Assembly (NCBI GenBank): GCA_014529385.2
Contig: CM043949.1
Location: 149,833,850-149,897,849, forward strand
DNA length: 64,000 bases
From: Adiantum capillus-veneris
Lineage: Eukaryota > Streptophyta > Polypodiopsida > Polypodiales > Pteridaceae
Reading direction: 5' to 3'
Part shown: positions 11,559 through 23,198 of the stretch, piece after piece
How the letters are laid out: each line of letters begins with the position of its first letter
Numbering within the stretch: position 1 is the first letter of the stretch
Made by a program: the position numbers and the translations under genes
The notes under the pieces: generated by a model
Told to the model about the DNA's origin: nothing
Seen by the model: only the letters and a program-made list of their open reading frames with translations
Databases searched by the model: none

Positions 11559-11767
11559 ATCAAGAGGATTTGTACTCACAACTAATCCCAATTGCTAGAC
11601 AAAACATATACATTATAGTAAGCACAAAGCTACAGTTCGAAAGAGAAATCCGTAGCTTATTTGGACAATAAAAATTAAATATCATTAACTCACTCATTAA
11701 CCCTTTTATCCTACCCATGATACGATATGATCGTAATCTCGATGTTTTCATTTTTATTTTGTTTTGA
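11555..11767 (+). pseudogene. beta small ORF in element A 3' LTR, one stop
   Basis: A 213-nt frame starts at the ATG overlapping the alpha stop and ends with a Phe-rich tail and TGA. One TAA lies in the middle, after SLFGQ. About 45 of 70 residues equal beta of element B, and about 25 of those identical residues use different codons, which is strong evidence that the family is conserved as protein. Shared blocks are IPIARQ, IIVSTKLQF, NPFILP and IRYD. Function unknown. Confidence 0.6.
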
Positions 11768-11984
11768 CTATCTTTCATGAGTTTTCTCCATCACATGTGT
11801 GTCTGTAAGGGAAAGTGAGACCGCCAAATTCTTGACAAGGTGCAAGAAGTTTTTAACAAATATTTGTTAAACAACCATAGGTTGATTTGTTGTTTATGTA
11901 ATTGGACAAGAAACATAGAAAAAGGACATACTATGGCAACAAGGGAGACCCATGTTTCCTAAGGACGGTAAACTTGACACGGGC

Positions 11985-12930
11985 TTAGGGACATAGGGTG
12001 CTATATGTAGGTTTTTAGATATGAGTATATATACACCCTATGGGCTTAGGGACATCAAGTGCTATATGAAGGTCTTTTTTGATGAGTATATACACATCAT
12101 ATGGCCTTAGGGCCATAGGGTGCACACGTAGGTGTTTCATGATTAGTATAAATACATGCTATGGACTTAGGGCCATATGATGCTATATGTAGGTGTTCGT
12201 TGATGAGTACGTATACATCCTATGGCCTTATGACCATATGATGCTATGTATAGGTTCTTCTTGTTGAGTATATATACATCCTATGGACATTAAAGGTCCA
12301 TAGGGCACTATATGTAGGTGTTTCATCATGAGTATATATACATTCTATGGGCTTAAGTCGATAGGATTCTATATGTAGGTATTTCATGATAATTATATAT
12401 AGATCCTATGGACTTAGGTCCACAGGGTTCTATGTAAAGATGTTTTGTGATGAGAATATATACATCATATGGCCTTAGGACCATAGGGAACTATAGGCAC
12501 GTGTTGCATAATGAGTATATATACATCCTACGGAGCTAGGTCCTTACAATGCTATATATAGGTATCCTATGGCCTTAGTGCTATAGGGTGATATATATAT
12601 ATAGGTGTTTCATGATTAGTATATATACATCCTAAATCCTTAGGGCTATAGGGTACTATATGTAGGCGTTTCATGATGAGTATATAGACCCAATGGACTT
12701 AGGGCCATAGTGTGTTATTTGTAGGTGTTTCATGACTAGTATATATATATCCTATGGACTTAGGGCCATAGGGTTCTATATATAGGTGTTTCATGATGAG
12801 CACATATACTTCATATGGTCTCAGGGAATTGAGGTACTCTATGTACCAAAGAAGCCCAAAACCATCTAAAAGACACACCTTATGGACTCAAGGCCATAGG
12901 GTGCTATGTGTAGGTTTTCTATGTCAAGTA
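11985..12930. repeat. tandem array, about 60-bp unit
   Basis: About 14 diverged units follow one another. A typical unit runs TAGGGCCATAGGGT, GCTATATGTAGGTG, TTTCATGATGAGTATATATA, CATCCTATGGACT. Some units are shortened, for example near 12545-12580. Each unit carries CCTATGG at its end and CCATAGG at the next start, so neighbouring units can form short hairpins. No coding frame. The array is satellite-like and lies just beyond the end of element A. Confidence 0.85.
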
Positions 12931-14879
12931 TATAACGTCCCTTGTGATACATCTACACAAATCTATTTGTAGGTGAAACAAAGGGAATCGCATAGCAATG
13001 ACCCAAGGTTCATAGGGGGGCCATGAAGGACACCAAAATTCTCTTTGTCAGTCAGAGAGAGACCCTATGCACCCAGGTCAATGTCTTAACAATGTGCATT
13101 ACTTTTTAGTATCCATAATTGTATGTTGGAGTAGTATGTGTTATTATATTCTTGGATTGTAAATTTATTTTTGTAAAACTCACAAAATTCTTTAGAAAGG
13201 TGTAAAATGTGTACGTGAGTGCCCGCTAGCATGTATATAGTTTCACGCTTGAAAAGGCATCTGTGACCATGTCACAAGTGATATAGTTGAGGATTACACA
13301 CATTTAAAGAAAAGATGTGTACCAATATCATCCCACATGCATATATTTTTTGACGATATAAATATTTTCTTGCATAAATATAGATCTATGCTACACGTTT
13401 GAGTGCATTCCTAGGCCACACATTCAAAAATACATGATTGCCACATGTTTAGAATTCAAAACAAAATTAACTTGAAAATGTATTCTCAAATCAAACCTTT
13501 TCAAAAAAATTGAAATGAGGAGGCTGACTGTATGTTAGCAATCTCTTCATTACATCCTTCAATAGCCAATGGTGGTGTTATTGTTGATGCAGTCCTCTCA
13601 CATTCATGCTTCCTTTTTTTTTTTGGTATTCTAGAGCCGTCCTTGAGCTCAATGAATTGGATAATACCTATTAATGATACTTACATTTGATATGCATTTG
13701 CATAAATCTTTTGAGTTCACAAGCAATCTAAGTACTGTTGTCTTCTTTTGGTCCATTTTATCATGTATAGTGCACAAATACTTATCTTTTTGCAATTTTG
13801 ATAGCTTGCACCATGAGTATTAAGCATTATTATAAATTTTTTGCTGCATCATGTGAATTCTATGTTCATCCTTCAAACACGCAATTAATTCATCATCCTT
13901 TGTTCACTCTAGTTGAGACTTTACTGGCTACACACAACATGTTTGAAGAAATCACTCAATTTTTTTACAAGGTCACATTAGCCAGCTCTATATTCCAAAT
14001 CCTATTGAGTGTAGTGCTAGACATTGGCTTGAGACTCATACTCTCGAGTGTTTTATTGACATCATGTAAAATTTATATTTGCTTGTATGTGTTTTGTATT
14101 GCAAGCAACGTTTCCATATATCCATGTTCAAGTTTACTCTTATATGGCATTCTCTCTGTGTTTTACTCTACAAAAGAGCACATAAATACCCTACCCATTT
14201 TTGTATAGTCCTTTCCTTTTCTTCTAACACTATCATTACCATGCACTGAGTATCAAACCCCATTTTCAAATTGTTCACAATGAGGATAGAATGAAGCTTT
14301 TTGAATGCCATGAATTTTGTACCAAGCTCTACTCTGCAAATCTCATTTCCTTTGAAAGAAAATACATAGAAGGTCTTTGTATCTGTTGTCTTCTCACGCC
14401 AAGCAATTAGCATTGTGTTGTGCACATAGTGGCTTTATTTTGCAAAATCTATCGTAAAAATTCATTACATGTAGACATGACCTTATTTCGGTTGGGATAA
14501 TAACAACACCTTCTAGAACAACAATCTATGATTGAAACAAGGTGATGCATGATACAGATGCATTTCACCGAGCTTCCTGCGCTTCATCCAGCTTCCTCCC
14601 CCACGTTCATCCATTCTAAATCGCGATTCAAGTATGCTCATAGGTAAGATCACAAAATTTTCTCTTTTCTAACTCTAAAACAAGAAAAACATAAAACTCT
14701 AAAATAAGAAGAGAAAGAATAACAAGACTCATGGCTATGGCATACCTATAAACGGGTAGTGGGTGACATTGTAGGAGGACCAGTAGAGGGTGACATTGTA
14801 GGAAGAGGAGTATGAGGTGAGATAATAGAGTGGGAAAGGGAGAATAATAGAGTGAAAAAATGAGATAAGTGATAACTTG
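12931..14879. other. non-coding stretch between two repeat arrays
   Basis: AT-rich sequence. The 136-codon frame at 13798-14208 is hydrophobic and matches nothing I know; its composition follows the local T-richness. No RNA gene or transposon end was recognised. Confidence 0.45.
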
Positions 14880-16420
14880 TAGAGCAGCTCTAGTGGAACA
14901 TTTAGGCCACTCAAGGGTGCCGGCATGGCCATATGATGGGCTAGATTCCCTTGTAGAACCATTTTTATGGTACCGTATGCACCTAGGGTTATAGGATCTT
15001 GCACTAGATTAGAAAGCATCCTATGCCCTTTGGCCATATGGTGCCAATGTAGAAACTCTACATGTAGATTAGAGGCACATTATGGACCTAGGGCCATAGG
15101 ATGCCAATGTAAAAGCTCTACTGAAACATTTAGGCCACTCAAGGGTGCGACATGCCCACAAAAACATTCCTATGACCCTCTGGCCATATGATGGGCTAGA
15201 TTACCTTGTAGAACCATTTTAATCTATGGACCTAGGGTTTAGGATCTTTCACTAGATTAGAGAGCACCCTATGGCCCTTTGGCCATAGGGTGCCAATGTA
15301 TAATCTTGACATGGGCACCATATACATAGGAACTCTCATTAGATTATAAAGCACCATAGGGTCCTAGGGTTGTAGGGTGCCAATGTAGAAGCTCGACATG
15401 GGCACCATATACATAGGAACTCTCATTAGATTATAAAGCACCATGTGGTCCTAGGGTTGTAGGGTGCCAATGTAGAAGCTCTAAAAGGGCATTTAGGCCA
15501 CTCAAGGGAACCTAAAGGGGCACCATGGAGATAGGAACTCTCATTAGATTAAAGAGCACCCTATGGCCCTAGGGAAATAGGGTGCCAATGTAAAATCTCT
15601 AGAGGGGCATTTAGGCCATTTTCCACTGACATAGAGGGAAACCTATGGCCCTAGGGCCATAGGGTGCTAAGATAAATCCTTTACATGGATTATTAGGCTA
15701 TTTGGTGTATATGTTACTACTAACAACTTTTAGAGAACACCTTGGTCACCCAATGTCCTTGAATCTGTTATGTTCTATGTGCAAGTATTTTATCAAATGG
15801 TTCATAGAGGACACCATTTGTTAAACTATGGACGAAGGGCCACATGGTTCTTCACTAGCATAGAGGGCATCTTGTGGCCCTAGGGCCATAGGGTGCTATC
15901 ATAAGGGTCCTAGAAGAAGGATTACGTGCTTTTGTGTAGATGCTACTACATTAAGATCTTAAAGGGTACCTTGACCAAAAGGTGCCAACATAGAGACCCT
16001 AAAAGGGAATTTTTTCCACCCTATGCCTCCAAACGACACCTACATGATAACCTTGGCATAGGGGCATAGGGGCATAGGGTTCATTTTATTAGCATAAGCT
16101 CATAAAGTTTAACAATATCCAAGAGATTACCCTATGGCCCTAGGGCCATAGGGTGCCAAAATGGAGGTTCTACAAGGTTACATAACCAAGGGTACATACA
16201 AAATCACTTTTGGAATCATACTGGACTAGTCACTAGGTGTCCCTTGGATGTTACTAAAAATCCTCTACAAGGACACCTATGCCACCCAATGGCCTTAGGC
16301 CAGTACATGAGTTTTTTAGAGGTTCTACATAATAAATGTATAGGGCACCTTGGCCACCTTATGGCCCTAGGTCCTATTTGGTGGACTCACCATATGGAAG
16401 CCCACTAGCTAGACACCACA
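14880..16420. repeat. palindrome-bearing repeat block
   Basis: Diverged repeats are built around CTATGGCCCTAGGGCCATAG and GGGTGCCAATGTAGAAGCTC. A locally clean tandem has an 87-bp period (GGGTGCCAATG starts at 15288, 15375 and 15462), and a longer unit of about 230 bp recurs between about 14886 and 15117. A perfect 24-bp palindrome lies at 16130-16153 and a perfect 22-bp one at 15642-15663; at 15258-15287 a 12-bp stem has a CTTT loop. The boxes relate to those of the 11985-12930 array, so both probably share an origin. Confidence 0.8.
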
Positions 16421-17309
16421 TTTTTAATATATTTGTACTCTATTATGTTTTAAAGATTGTGTAGCTACACTCTGTGAAAATCCAGATTCCAGAGTATAAC
16501 ATATAGTCTATGTATTTTAAGTATGAAGAAGTCAAAGAGAAAGTCCCAAAGACACTCACGCATTGATCACAATGAGATATGAGTGAAGAATCTTCTACAT
16601 TGAAATCCCTTCCTTGAAACATGTAATCTATTGGCGACATCCTCTGGTGTCATATGTGCTATATTTATTCCTTAAGCACTCATCAACTCCATCTTTCAAA
16701 CTGCATTCTTTTGTTTGACAAATTTCTCATATACATATATAGAGTGTCCCAAAATTGGCACTTGCATTAGAGACTCTTCCTTTGTTTCTCCCAACACTCA
16801 CCTTGCAGGAATAGGTACTTAAAGTCCAATTGCTCAACTCCAATAAGAGCGTATACCAAAGAAACTTTTTTTTCACCTTTTTACACACCAGGTTTTTCCC
16901 TTTTGGTCATCCATGTTTTATACCCTAATCTAGAAAGACTCATCACTGTCCTCTTGTATATATTCCTTCTACATCAATAATAATAAAATTTATACCCATA
17001 TTATTTGGCAAAGAATCAAAGAAACAGTTGCATTAATCAACTACGTTTGTCTTTGAGGACAACAACACAAATCCATTGAATAGTGGCATGTCAACAAATG
17101 GCATACAAGAACAACACACAAGCAATGACAAATTCAGCAGCAAGAAATCTATCTACGATAATCATAAGGAGCTCTTATAGTGCTTCAAGTTGGTGAAATA
17201 TTGTAGAGGAAGCACATTGATGTGGAGCCCAAGGAAAATATCCATCATAAATTGAATGACCCAAAGAGACTCAATTCTCAAAAGACCTTCAATATTAGTA
17301 TCCATCTAG
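16421..17309. other. non-repeat interval, no gene seen
   Basis: AT-rich unique-looking sequence between repeat blocks. No coding frame of note in either direction. Confidence 0.45.
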
Positions 17310-17689
17310 AATGCAAAAAGGGTGCCAATGTATAAGCTCGAGGGGAACTATTCTCATGGCATATCCTACGTCCATAGAGAAATAGGTATATCCACTAGGT
17401 GATCCACGTGACCTTGTAGACTCATTATGTTAGCACCCTATGGACCAAGAGCCACTCAATTACCTCCATGCTATTCAAGAACCCTATGGACCTACGTCCA
17501 TAGACTAAGTGCTACCAAATAGTTTCTACAAGGTCATTTAGGCTTAGGGCTATAGGATCTCTCATTAGGTTAGAGGGTATCCTATGGTCCTAGGGCCATA
17601 GAGTACTAGTTTATAAGCTCAGGGGCCAGAGGTCCCTCTAATCCAATGAGATATCCCATGGCCCGAGGGATGTAGGTCTAACAAGGTGC
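17310..17689. repeat. third block of palindrome-box repeats
   Basis: Shorter and more diverged copies of the same boxes, including GGGTGCCAATGTATAAGCTC near 17321 and CCTATGGTCCTAGGGCCATAG near 17581. It ends exactly where homology to the element C/D leader begins, so it replaces the expected 5' LTR of element C. Confidence 0.65.
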
Positions 17690-18043
17690 AATGAGAGGGT
17701 TGATAGTGTGAGGTTTTGTTAAGCTGGGGGATTCTCAAATGTGAGATCCTTTCGGTGATACAGGAGGCTAGAGCACTCTTTTCATGACCTCACCATAGGC
17801 TATGTACTAGTGATTCCTACTTGATGCTCGGGTTCTATTGTTGTCAAGTTATGCATACATATATAGTCTATATTTTGGGTTCTTACTGCTGTACTTCTGG
17901 GGAGACTCTGCCAAAATTTTTCCAAGTTGTGATGGTTGGTTTTTTGGTCTTTTGAGTCATTTATGTTGTAATGTTGCTGAAATTTTGGCAAACTCAGAGG
18001 ATAAGTCAGGTGTGCCTTCTTGGGGGATGCATGGTTGGCTTTA

Positions 18044-18262
18044 ATGGATGATCAAAACGGACCTCAATTCACTCCTTTTCATTTAACACAAAGAATCTAG
18101 ATAAATGTTAATGTGTCCAGGAAGAATTTTTTCCAGCAACACATAGTCTTTATGTTCGGGCCAAGAAGATTAAGAGAGATGCTGGAATCCCCTTTGCCTA
18201 CTGTAATTCCGATTATTAACTATGAAAACTCATTTGATGTGCATGTGTTTGTCCTTATCTAA
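18044..18262 (+). pseudogene. alpha small ORF of element C, one stop
   Basis: A 73-codon frame starting MDDQNGPQFTPFHLTQRI has a TAG at codon 19, then INVNVSRK, FQQHIVFMFGPRRLREM, IPIINYENSFDVHVFVLI and TAA. Element D has the same length and the same TAG at the same codon. Elements A and B carry an Arg codon there (AGG, AGA), so one base change explains it. It sits about 100 nt before gag. Either the common ancestor of C and D already had a broken alpha, or the stop is read through. Function unknown. Confidence 0.65.
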
Positions 18263-18365
18263 AGATGAGCTCCATTGAAGTTTTTTGGGATTGAGTCAGT
18301 AAAAGATTTTGGGTTCTTGCACCTGTGTTAGAAGGGGTTCTCAAAGCATCAAAACATGGGTAGCC

Positions 18366-18657
18366 ATGGATTTATCTTATCTGGAATTTCATGGAAGAAG
18401 TGATGAAGATGTGGAAGAATTTTTGGAAAAGATGAAGGTTGCCTTCATTAGCAATCAGATTCATGATTTTGCATAGATGTTACGTCTTCTCCAGATTTTT
18501 TTGAAGCGTGATGTATGAGTTTGGTCCAAAGCATTTGAAGAGGAGTTACGTGTGGCTGATCCACCTATGAGATTAACTTGGGACAATTTAAGGCATGGAT
18601 TCGAAGTGAAGATAGAAGATCCTGACAAAGTGTGGCAAGAAGTACAGGGTTTGGTGT
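18366..18657 (+). pseudogene. gag of element C, 5' part
   Basis: The frame from ATG 18366 reads LSYLEFHGRSDEDVEEFLEK, with a TAG and a TGA inside, and ends KVWQEVQ at the element B junction. It is homologous to the element D Gag (YPEFHGRSGEDAEDFLEQ). This is the N-terminal half of a retrotransposon capsid protein. The reading frame resumes at 32384 after element B. Confidence 0.75.
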
Positions 18658-18929
18658 TGAAGCGGTCCGGGGCGGACAACAAGAAGAGCAACCTCTAGAC
18701 ACCCTTCAAGGCTCCCGTGCTGCTCAATGGAGCTGGGGCACAACACAACACAAACCAAAACAACAAAACCACAGCCAAATCCCAACTACACAAGGGGCAC
18801 CACCTAGTTTAAGAGCGAACTAGGACGCAAAAGAGGAGAATTGTTAGAGCAACCCACAAACAAACAAGGAATTTACACTAACCCTAACACCAATGGAACA
18901 CTCTCACACACTAAAACACGAGAGAGAGA

Positions 18930-19000
<71 letters not shown>

Positions 19001-21379
19001 TGCTCGGGCTGCTTTGAAGTGTATCGTTAATGATCAAGCAAACATAAATATATATATGTAAGAAAGAGAGAGAAGGGGGAAGGGGGTGCTTATTGCACTA
19101 ATGCCTTCTTACAAATCTTTCATGACCAATCAAAGTGAGATTAGTATTTGTTCAACATAGCCTGAGTAAATTACACCACAACACATCACAAGAAAAAAGC
19201 CACCCCAATCAATGTCTTAAGGCCAGGGGAGTCCTCTCCACCCTGTCGCCCTCTTACAGCATGTGGGATTTATGGCTAAATTGATAACAATACCCGGAGA
19301 CAAGCTATCAAGAACTTAAATAAAACACCAAGACACTTACACATCATTATTGTCCATGACTTCACGTTGGAAGGGAGACAAGGTATCCATGCTTAGTCCA
19401 AATTCACCCTCCTTGATTCAGCAAATGTTGGGCTTACACTAGTAGGAGAAATGATAGATTTCCTACTCTCAATTGAATGATCACTCTCTCTTACAATGGC
19501 ATAGAGTTCCCTTGATAATCACCCCTAATACAACACATACATATGCCTAATGCCAATGAGATTCCACTCAAGAGCTCCTTCTTAAGAGGTTGAGCTTGGC
19601 TTCTCAAGCTATAGCATAGTGCTCTTTCTTCTCCTTTTTTGTGCTAGCTACACCCTCCTTTTATAGCAATTTTGAAGGCTAGGGTTACTCCTCTAACCAT
19701 GGTTGGGTTAGATTTTCAGCAATTCACCTAATTTCTTTTGCTTGGAATTATCAAGAAGTTGGTGGGGAAAGAGAGAGGAGAGAAATGGAGGTGATAGGAC
19801 TTTTCATAGTGGGTTAGTGTTAGTAGAGTTAGTATTTTTATTAATTTACAAATGGAATTGGATATTTACAATGGGAGTATCCATGTAGGATACAAATAAG
19901 GATGAAAAACTCTTAAGAGGTAAGAAAAGGTGGATTTCTTACAAGGTTGATGCTCCAAGTGTCTTGAGTAGGGCCAATTTTGATGCTTGTTGACGGTCCA
20001 CTAGCTTTGACAATACATTTTTTCTCCACTCTTGACCTTCCTTGAGAGACAAGGTAATTGAAGCTGAGTGATCAATCACCATGATGCTGTCTTTCAAGAG
20101 AAGAGGCTGAATTTTTTGGTTTTTTTGATAGATATGGGTAATTTGGAGGAGGAAAAATGAGACTAGGTGGTCAATTTTGGAATGGAATTGTGTGTGGGAG
20201 GTATGAGTTCACCATGGTTTCTCTTATTCTTCAAGGTTCAGGAGAAGGTGAGTAGGGTACAGAGAGGAGTGGTGAGAGAGGTGGGGATGATGAGTGGAGA
20301 AGTGTGTGTGAAAAAGGAAAATGATAAAGTGGAAGAGAGAGTGTGGCTGCATAGCATGGGAAAACTGGGGTCCACTAATAAAATCATAGCTCACAGCTCG
20401 TAGCTCAAAAAAATATTAAAAAATTTGAGGCAAAAGTTCAATCCGCGAGCTACAACTTTTGTTTGTATCACTTTTTCAAATTCGGAGAGCAAGTGAACTT
20501 TAAAAATTCAGTAAACCCGACTGTTTTTTTCCCGTGCACAAAGTCCTTGTGGGGTCCTTCTTTGGATGATTCTTTTGCATACCTCCAAGAGTGAGCCCTC
20601 CATAGTGCATGTATGCATGCCACCTACCCTTGACCTTATTTGGTATGTCTATAATTGAAGATATTGCTGAGATCATGATATAAGTGAATAGTACAACTAA
20701 GAAAATCAAATATTGAGGGGTCTAAAAAATATGTACATGTCAAATATAAATAATATAAGTGGAAAAAATATAAAGGGGTCAAAAGAAATCTCTCTCATTA
20801 TGAGGCTACCATAAAAAGGTAAATATTTTTGGTGTTCTAATTTTTTAGAAAAAAAACAAAATAGATGTAGGAAGGGAAAAATCACAATAGTGAAAAAATA
20901 TACACATAAATAAAACTAGTTTTTTTGGATTTTTGTTGGGGTGGAGTTACACCAAATATAAGAGAAGCTTACATGAAAATATTTCTATATGGAATAAAGA
21001 GTATGAAAAATGGTAAGAAAAATTGTGGTAATGGTGAGGCAATGTACAGAGCATAAATAACACACACCTAGGTAGAAATATTTAAATAAATACCAAAATA
21101 ATTATGAAAAAACATTTATTTAGGCCCTATATACAAAGAAATATTTACATATACATGGGCCATAATATACTTATATTTTTTTAGTTTTTTGGGCTCAACT
21201 AGCCCAATGACTAGCTAATTGAGGGTTTTTTTATTTCAGTAAGGAGATATGGGAAAAGTCCCCTAACTCACAAGCACCTATATACAGTGAAAGGGTGAGG
21301 GTAACCACAGTGTTTGAGTGATTTGATAGGGTGAGATAACTCACTATGGCAATTACAGAGAGCCGAAAAACGGCTATCA
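18658..21379 (-). repeat. 3' LTR of element B
   Basis: On the plus strand it begins TGAAGCGGTCC and ends GGCTATCA; it is therefore TG...CA on both strands. It is 2722 bp and almost identical to 29695-32383. It holds a (GA)n tract at about 18920-18998, longer than the one in the other LTR. A plus-strand frame at 20167-20403 is repeated in the other LTR but has no protein-like features. Confidence 0.9.
18920..18998. repeat. (GA)n microsatellite in element B 3' LTR
   Basis: About 79 bases of GA repeats, broken by a single GACAGA. The equivalent tract in the other LTR (29957-30013) is shorter, so it has changed length since insertion. Confidence 0.95.
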
Positions 21380-21396
21380 TTAGCCCTCCCCCAGGA
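21380..21396 (-). promoter_or_regulatory. polypurine tract of element B
   Basis: On the minus strand CTGGGGGAGGGCTAA lies directly before the LTR start TGATAGCC, as expected for the plus-strand primer. Confidence 0.75.
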
Positions 21397-21407
21397 TGAT
21401 GGTATAT

Positions 21408-23195
21408 TCATGTACCATCATAAAGAATCTTTTCGAAAGAGAGTGCTTCAGAGTCCTTGACAAGATCTTCATTGTTTGGCCCCTTGGAATTTTGGTTTGT
21501 GTTACACTCATGCTTCATGGAACAATACTTACATGAGATAGTTGCCTTTTGCCCTGGTAGATCCTTTGGTAGAAGGCGACTCAAGTAAGGCTTCAAGCGA
21601 TAGCCGTTTACCTTCCTGGAGTGCTCTTTCCCATTCAAGTCCATAAGTTGATAGTAACTTGAATTGAAAGCCTTCTTGAATATGTATGGCCCCTGCCATC
21701 TTGTTTCAAATTTGGCATCAAAATGACTATCGAGTCGATTGTCATACCTTAGCACAAGATCTCCTTCATTGATGCCTTTGTCCTTCAGTTTCTTGTCAAG
21801 ATTCTCCTTTGTCTTTGTGTCTTTCCTCTTATAGCACTCATATGCTGCTTCTCTTTTCCACTCAAGCTCAGCTAAGGTAAGAAGTCGATCCATCCATGCT
21901 TGTTGATCATCTTGTGTTGATTTGCCATGAAGTCGCATTGTTGGAATGTTTAGCTCAATTGGCTGTAAAGCCTCTTGACCATAGACCAAGTGAAATGGTG
22001 TGAACTCCGTGGCTTCCCTATATGTGGTTCGATACGCCCACAAGGCACCATCCAAGAAGTCATCCCACAACTTTGTCATGCTTTTCACCATCTTTCTAAT
22101 GATGCCTGCAATGATACCATTAACTTTTTCTACCAAACCATTTGATTGGGGATAGTAGGGTGTACTGTGACGATGTAGAATGTGAAGTTCTTCACAGACT
22201 TCTGTGAGCAATCCCTTTCTAAACCCTAGACCATTATCAGAAACAATCTCTAAAGGTGTGCCAAATCTACAACAAATGTGAGTGTAGACGAATTTGCTCA
22301 CTGTCCTCTCATTTACCTTTGCCACACTTTGTGCTTCCACCCACCTAGTCATATAGTCTACAGCCACTAGAATGTAGAGTTTACCATTTTTTGTCCTAGG
22401 TAGAGGACCCATAGCATCAATGCCCCACTTTTCAAAGGGTCCATTTGCAAGCACGATTTGCCTTGGACCATAAATCAATCTTCTATTCCCATTTACCTGA
22501 CAATTGTGACAACTTTTACACCAATGTTGGACATCCACATGTAGACTTGGCCAAACATACCCCGCAAGAAAAATCTTCTTCACAGTTAATTCTTGGGAAA
22601 AATGACCACCACATGTCTCTTCATGCAAACCTTTTAGAATGGTTGGAATTTCCGCGGTAGTTGGTACTCTTCTGCACACTTTATCCTTCCCTCTTTGATA
22701 GAGGGAGCCTTCTAGGAAGAGATACATGCTTGCCTTCTTCATGAGTCTCCTCTTCTGAGCTTTTGTGAAGTCTGGTGGAAACTCACCCTCCAAAATGTAG
22801 CCAATTATGGGAGCCAATGACTCCAATCCCTGGTACCTCAGTTGCTTCACAGCAGCTACCACCATGATGACCTGCACTTCTTTCTTTACACATGCAATGG
22901 CTTGTTGTGCATGTAAATCAACATTTTCATTTTGTTTCCTAGGAATATGATATAATTGCACCTCCTCAAATTGATTAAATAGCCTACGGATGGTATAAAA
23001 TTTGGCCCTTAGTCTTTCATTTTTGCATGCCCAAATGCCTAAAATCTGCTTCAAAATGAGAAGTGCATCCCCTTTTACCATGAGACGTTGTAAACCATGG
23101 CCAATGCATATTTTTAAACCATGAAGTAGTGTGTCATATTCTGCTTCATTGTTGCTAGCTGAACTTGGTAGATTGAACTTCTCTTTCATGACCAC
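21408..23195 (-). CDS. element B second RNase H and integrase
   Basis: This 595-codon open frame is the 3' end of Pol. Its first 120 residues complete an additional RNase H: ASNNEAEYDTLL (catalytic Glu), VKGDALLILKQI (Asp) and HIPRKQNENVDLHA (Asp); the first Asp lies upstream in FFDRAF. The integrase follows, with a zinc-binding H-H and CHNCQ, the core at WGIDAMGPLPRTKNG and VSDNGLGF, and the Glu in PQSNGLVEKVNG. Next come WAYRTT and a C-terminal domain with WQGPYIF. All integrase D,D,E residues are present. A TGA at 23196-23198 separates it from the upstream part in the same frame. It ends just before the polypurine tract. No chromodomain is seen. Confidence 0.9.
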   Translation of the reverse strand: MVMKEKFNLPSSASNNEAEYDTLLHGLKICIGHGLQRLMVKGDALLILKQILGIWACKNERLRAKFYTIRRLFNQFEEVQLYHIPRKQNENVDLHAQQAIACVKKEVQVIMVVAAVKQLRYQGLESLAPIIGYILEGEFPPDFTKAQKRRLMKKASMYLFLEGSLYQRGKDKVCRRVPTTAEIPTILKGLHEETCGGHFSQELTVKKIFLAGYVWPSLHVDVQHWCKSCHNCQVNGNRRLIYGPRQIVLANGPFEKWGIDAMGPLPRTKNGKLYILVAVDYMTRWVEAQSVAKVNERTVSKFVYTHICCRFGTPLEIVSDNGLGFRKGLLTEVCEELHILHRHSTPYYPQSNGLVEKVNGIIAGIIRKMVKSMTKLWDDFLDGALWAYRTTYREATEFTPFHLVYGQEALQPIELNIPTMRLHGKSTQDDQQAWMDRLLTLAELEWKREAAYECYKRKDTKTKENLDKKLKDKGINEGDLVLRYDNRLDSHFDAKFETRWQGPYIFKKAFNSSYYQLMDLNGKEHSRKVNGYRLKPYLSRLLPKDLPGQKATISCKYCSMKHECNTNQNSKGPNNEDLVKDSEALSFEKILYDGT

Positions 23196-23198
23196 CTC

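Larger units (their letters stand above)
341..11837 (+). mobile_element. element A: old Ty3/gypsy LTR retrotransposon
   Basis: Two long direct repeats (341-2519 and 8523-11837) flank gag, a CCHC remnant, protease, reverse transcriptase, RNase H and integrase in that order, which is the Ty3/gypsy (Metaviridae) arrangement. The 3' LTR is longer because a 1348-bp DNA element sits in it, and it also lacks about 136 bp near its end. The coding region has frameshifts and stops in nearly every domain, so the copy is dead. The reverse transcriptase and the protease motif DHGS differ from the common plant Tat, Athila and chromovirus families. A second copy of the family starts at the right edge of the window. 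Confidence 0.85.
8523..11837 (+). repeat. 3' LTR of element A with nested transposon
   Basis: It aligns with 341-2519 outside the 8567-9914 insertion. The conserved stretch around 10560-10700 and the TATA-like CATTAAAAGG near 10778 match the 5' copy. Compared with the 5' LTR it lacks about 70 bp that held the alpha start codon and about 136 bp near the end. The AATAAA of the 5' copy is changed here. Confidence 0.8.
17690..18657 (+). mobile_element. element C, left part (leader and gag start)
   Basis: From 17690 the sequence matches, in opposite orientation, the leader of element D (about 40420-41100). It includes the segment GATCCTTTCGGTGATACAGG, alpha and the gag start. No 5' LTR is found: the repeat block lies immediately upstream, so C is truncated. 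Element B is inserted at 18657/18658 inside gag, and C continues at 32384. Confidence 0.75.

Noticed and set aside
11985-12930. Regularly spaced repeats resembling a CRISPR array
   Set aside because: Units diverge along their whole length, there is no constant repeat with unique spacers, no cas genes, and the context is plant retrotransposons.
13798-14208. 136-codon hydrophobic frame
   Set aside because: It lies in T-rich DNA, has no homologue in the window and no recognisable domain; treated as chance.
20167-20403. Plus-strand 78-codon frame in both element B LTRs (also 31179-31418)
   Set aside because: Its repetition follows from LTR identity. It is antisense to the element and shows no protein-like conservation beyond the LTR itself.
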